Source of the DNA: Flavobacteriia bacterium
GTDB lineage: Bacteria > Bacteroidota > Bacteroidia > Flavobacteriales > Schleiferiaceae
DNA length: 7,332 nucleotides
Reading direction: 5' to 3'
Assembly (NCBI GenBank): GCA_949516455.1
Contig: CATILC010000028.1
Span: 1 to 7,332, forward strand
Part shown: positions 6,201-7,332 of the stretch, in pieces
Position numbering within the stretch: position 1 is the first letter of the stretch
Layout of the letters: each line of letters starts with the position of its first letter
Notes under the pieces: generated by a model
The model's database searches: none
What the model was told of the DNA's origin: nothing
The model's input: only the letters and a program-made list of their open reading frames with translations
Translations under genes and position numbers: made by a program

Positions 6201-7332
6201 CACGAGGCAATGTATCCGGACCTTTCAATCCGTCCACCTCCTCTGATTGGTGCGGCGGCGGATCCGCCAGTGGATGTTCCGTAGTGGACCTGAGTGCCTA
6301 CGACGGGCAGGCCGGTGTTCGCATACGCTTCACTACAGTGAGCAATAGAGGCAACCGCCTTTTCATCGATAATATCAACATCAATGGAACTGCCCGTACC
6401 GCACCCATGGCGGACTTTACCTCTGTACGCAGTTCCTGTGCGAATTATGACGTACAATTCCTCAACCTGACCACGGGTGTGCAGGACAGTGTCCGATGGA
6501 TCTTCCCCGGCGGTAATCCCGCCACCTCCACCGCACCCAATCCTGTGGTTCGCTATGCGACTCCTGGAACATACAATGTGGAGCTGAAAGCCTACAATGG
6601 ACTGGGCAGCGACAACAAACTCCGCAGCGGCTACATTCAGATCCAGCCGAACTCAGCCGTCCAGATCAGCCTTCAGCAAACGGGAGGTCTCTGCGCTGGC
6701 GCACCGGTTCAGCTCGCCTTGTTGCAAAATGGCGTGGGCAGCAGCCCGCAGTATGAGTGGTACCTGAATGGCGCTTCCCTTGGACTGCCCGACAGCGCGG
6801 TCACGCTCAACAATCTGGTGAATGGAGATATGGTCTACGCAACAGTGATTTCTTCAGAATTCTGTGCCTGGCCGCAGATCGCTTCCTCCGATACCATTGT
6901 GATCAATCTGAATCCGGCTCCTGTGGTCACCGCAGTCTCCATCCCTGCAATATGCCAGAAAGACGGGCCTCAGCTGCTGAGTTTTGGCTCCCCCGCTGGT
7001 GGTACGTACAGCGGTCCAGGCGTCGTGAACGATACGCTGTATCCAAGCCTGGCCGGATCAGGGACCAAGATCATGAAGTACACCTACACCGATGCCAACG
7101 GCTGCTCGGCAAGTGTGAACAAGAGCGTGAAGATCTCGAGTCGGCCGGTATTTGCCTTCACCGCCCGGACTGTGTGCACTACAGACCCTGCTTATTCCCC
7201 CAACTGGGTGCAGCCCTCCGGTGGTGACTACATCTTCCAAGGCGACACCGTTTCACTGATCGACGGGACCAAATTGAGTCCGGGCAACTACGCTGCAGAC
7301 TACTATTATCAAAACGGCTCCTGCGACTCCAC
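3278..7332 (+). CDS. Giant secreted Asp-box (VPS10/sortilin-like) beta-propeller protein with PKD and Ig-like modules, 3'-truncated
   Basis: A single frame of 1351 codons runs without a stop to the window edge. Two ATGs in tandem (3278 and 3281) are both possible starts. Residues 1-22 are a Sec signal peptide (core LFILLLVGTFG) with cleavage probably near DA|QNW. Residues 24-80 hold a conserved N-terminal segment of Bacteroidota secreted proteins (INFYQVQQDFEDFWKG, FKQFKRWEAF). Residues 119-755 form an Asp-box propeller region including QGWYDLAIAV (Trp369), HADIH (417-421), AQDNGT (479-484) and GGDGMD (498-503), closed by GTYGRGVW. Then come a beta-sandwich (762-847), a MAM/cleaved-adhesin-like jelly-roll (852-1036), a PKD domain (1042-1124), an Ig-like domain (1129-1211) and SprB-like modules from 1212 on. 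This order predicts a T9SS sorting domain at the missing C-terminus, which is inference. I see no protease or other enzyme domain; adhesion or glycan binding is possible. The gene is divergent from the carrier operon. Confidence 0.93.
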   Translation, partial: MMKISNRLFILLLVGTFGSLDAQNWVEGMQDHRINFYQVQQDFEDFWKGKTVERGNGFKQFKRWEAFTEERVQPTGKRPDPSVWFQGVQAMKQATSSNGPLGDWRPLGPFNGNVINGIGRLNCIAFDPTDNNVFYVGAPAGGLWKTSDGGQSWNTTTDDLTSLGVSAIAIDPTNTDHIYIATGDRDGADTYSHGVMESFDAGVSWQNTGLVHNIQSTIRATGLLLNANNPSELVLTTRSGIYKTLDGGVNWTNVAGGSFQSLHQKSGNPEILFATTYPSARIWRSDDGGDSWNLLDPNTVGLPTNARRMELATTPADTNYIYCLAAASNNSFLGLWRSTDGGATWTQRSSSPNLLGWSTSGSDSGGQGWYDLAIAVAHDNRNEVFTGGVNIWKSANGGSSWNLNAHWFGGGGRPYVHADIHGLHFQPGTSNLFACSDGGLHRTTNGGASWQELQNGMNITQYYKISTSDADSVKYLAGAQDNGTHMRINGSSFDRVLGGDGMDNAIDLQNPNIMYGSSQYGNFNKSTNGGNNFNAAFDISNVLPMGNGAWVTPIELDPLNSTTVYIGYTRVYRSTDAGVNFSAVSNVLTGDDIQMLYVPRANTDHVYARVSNSQFLYRSTNGAQNFSLIASIPGSGTVTGVAVDDADEQHIWVTRSGYSAGQKVYESFNGGGSWTNISGNLPNLPVNCILYTDTANDGVYIGTDAGVYYRNNDLADWMPYMQGLPNVIVNDLEYQPLSDKIRAGTYGRGVWESPAYYGDLLPPIAAIAPIASPCSAQNTVRLRSQSQYQVDRYKWKVQPSVTYVNGTSDTSASPEILLTQNAWHDVQLIVSNANGTDSITEFAAFRSGGLPLPYLEGFDGSDSLGNWTVDNPDQIPGLGWQQVSIVGPGGTPTKAARMDLYQYAVGGLTKRKDHLISPAIDFFTHQNISLSFDHAYARRNGNSYDTLIVSVSTDCGQSWSEVSRRVHGQGAGLATRGNVSGPFNPSTSSDWCGGGSASGCSVVDLSAYDGQAGVRIRFTTVSNRGNRLFIDNININGTARTAPMADFTSVRSSCANYDVQFLNLTTGVQDSVRWIFPGGNPATSTAPNPVVRYATPGTYNVELKAYNGLGSDNKLRSGYIQIQPNSAVQISLQQTGGLCAGAPVQLALLQNGVGSSPQYEWYLNGASLGLPDSAVTLNNLVNGDMVYATVISSEFCAWPQIASSDTIVINLNPAPVVTAVSIPAICQKDGPQLLSFGSPAGGTYSGPGVVNDTLYPSLAGSGTKIMKYTYTDANGCSASVNKSVKISSRPVFAFTARTVCTTDPAYSPNWVQPSGGDYIFQGDTVSLIDGTKLSPGNYAADYYYQNGSCDS
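3632..5530 (+). repeat. Asp-box (BNR) propeller repeat array within the giant protein
   Basis: Eleven Asp-boxes (pattern like RSTDGGATW) begin at residues 145, 197, 243, 284, 337, 393, 442, 525, 573, 618 and 666, and a shortened copy (RNNDLADW) at 710. Spacing is 41-56 residues except for one 83-residue gap between 442 and 525, which holds AQDNGT and GGDGMD and so fits one blade lacking the box. Counting that blade and the closing YGRGVW strand gives 13-14 blades, fitting two seven-bladed propellers better than one ten-bladed sortilin ring. Boxes at 525, 573 and 618 end in Phe instead of Trp. Asp-boxes are structural turns and do not show catalysis by themselves. Confidence 0.85.
5831..6385 (+). 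other. Jelly-roll domain (MAM/cleaved-adhesin-like) in the giant protein
   Basis: Residues 852-1036 begin with LPYLEGFDGSDSLGNW and continue with DHLISPAIDF, ISLSFDHAYA, DTLIVSVSTDCGQSW, VDLSAYDGQAGVRIRF and end with LFIDNINING. This is the usual order of strands in the carbohydrate-binding-like jelly-rolls that precede PKD and sorting domains in Bacteroidota exported proteins. It has its own Asp-box (VSTDCGQSW, residues 951-959), and its Cys955 may pair with one of the cysteines in the WCGGGSASGC segment. Ligand unknown. Confidence 0.75.
6401..6649 (+). other. PKD domain in the giant protein
   Basis: Residues 1042-1124 show the PKD pattern: ADFTSVRSSC at the start, VQFLNLT, then SVRWIFPGGNPATSTAPNP in place of the usual W-x-F-G-D-G, and VRYATPGTYNVELKAYNGLG at the end. 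PKD domains are stalk or spacer beta-sandwiches in surface proteins. The DG of the classical motif is replaced by PGGNP, a common Bacteroidota variant. Confidence 0.85.
6662..7332 (+). repeat. Run of Ig-like/SprB-like modules at the truncated end of the giant protein
   Basis: Three modules are visible. Residues 1129-1211 form an Ig-like domain (CAGAPVQL, YEWYLNGASLG, LVNGDMVYATV). Residues 1212-1288 form a second type with SPAGGTYSGPGVV and KYTYTDANGCSASV. From about 1289 a third copy of the same type begins (PSGGDYIFQGDTV, then LSPGNYAADYYYQNGSC). The PxGG motif recurs at residues 1239 and 1313, a 74-residue period. The run is cut by the window edge, so more copies may follow. Confidence 0.75.

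Noticed and set aside
6757..7227. 156-residue open frame on the plus strand in another phase
   Set aside because: It overlaps the Ig-like modules of the giant protein; the composition (many Arg, Trp and Cys) is typical of an out-of-phase reading.
1..7332. CRISPR array, tRNA or rRNA gene, insertion sequence, phage or defence genes
   Set aside because: No direct repeat-spacer pattern, RNA gene sequence, transposase motif or terminal inverted repeats were seen; nearly all bases are explained by five coding regions.

Overview
The window looks like chromosomal DNA of a Bacteroidota bacterium, probably a moderately GC-rich environmental lineage (Flavobacteriales/Saprospiria-like; GC content judged by eye, not counted). 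The evidence is the kinds of protein present: a linker-plus-beta-barrel outer-membrane protein followed by a lipoprotein with an SKEE export-like tag, a small stand-alone biotin carrier with the LEAMKMEN motif, and a very long secreted Asp-box/PKD/Ig protein of the type this phylum exports by the type IX secretion system (T9SS). Starts lack clear Shine-Dalgarno sequences, which also fits. No RNA genes, insertion sequences, CRISPR arrays, phage genes or known defence genes were found.

Layout. (1) Bases 2-2133, + strand: the 3' part of an outer-membrane beta-barrel protein gene (5' end outside the window), whose TGA overlaps by one base the ATG of a cysteine-containing lipoprotein gene. The two are almost certainly co-transcribed and probably act together in the cell envelope. 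(2) Bases 2137-3182, - strand: a two-gene operon read right to left, a biotin carboxyl carrier protein and then a His-rich DUF4399 lipoprotein, joined by a 4-base ATGA overlap. It converges on the first operon with only 3 bases between stop codons. (3) Bases 3183-3277: an AT-rich divergent intergenic region that must hold the promoters for the carrier operon and for the next gene. (4) Bases 3278-7332, + strand: one uninterrupted frame of 1351 codons, still open at the window edge. It encodes a signal peptide, a conserved N-terminal segment, an Asp-box beta-propeller region of about 13-14 blades (probably two propellers), a beta-sandwich, a jelly-roll with its own Asp-box, a PKD domain and a run of Ig-like modules.

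How the parts relate. Three of the five proteins are envelope or secreted proteins (barrel, SKEE lipoprotein, giant propeller protein), one is a probable periplasm-facing lipoprotein, and the biotin carrier is cytoplasmic. I do not see a recognisable new system. The parts most worth a second look are the coupling of an orphan biotin carrier to an envelope lipoprotein, a Gly-to-Val change in the biotin domain, the contrasting lipoprotein sorting signals, and the domain and possible glycosylation layout of the giant protein.
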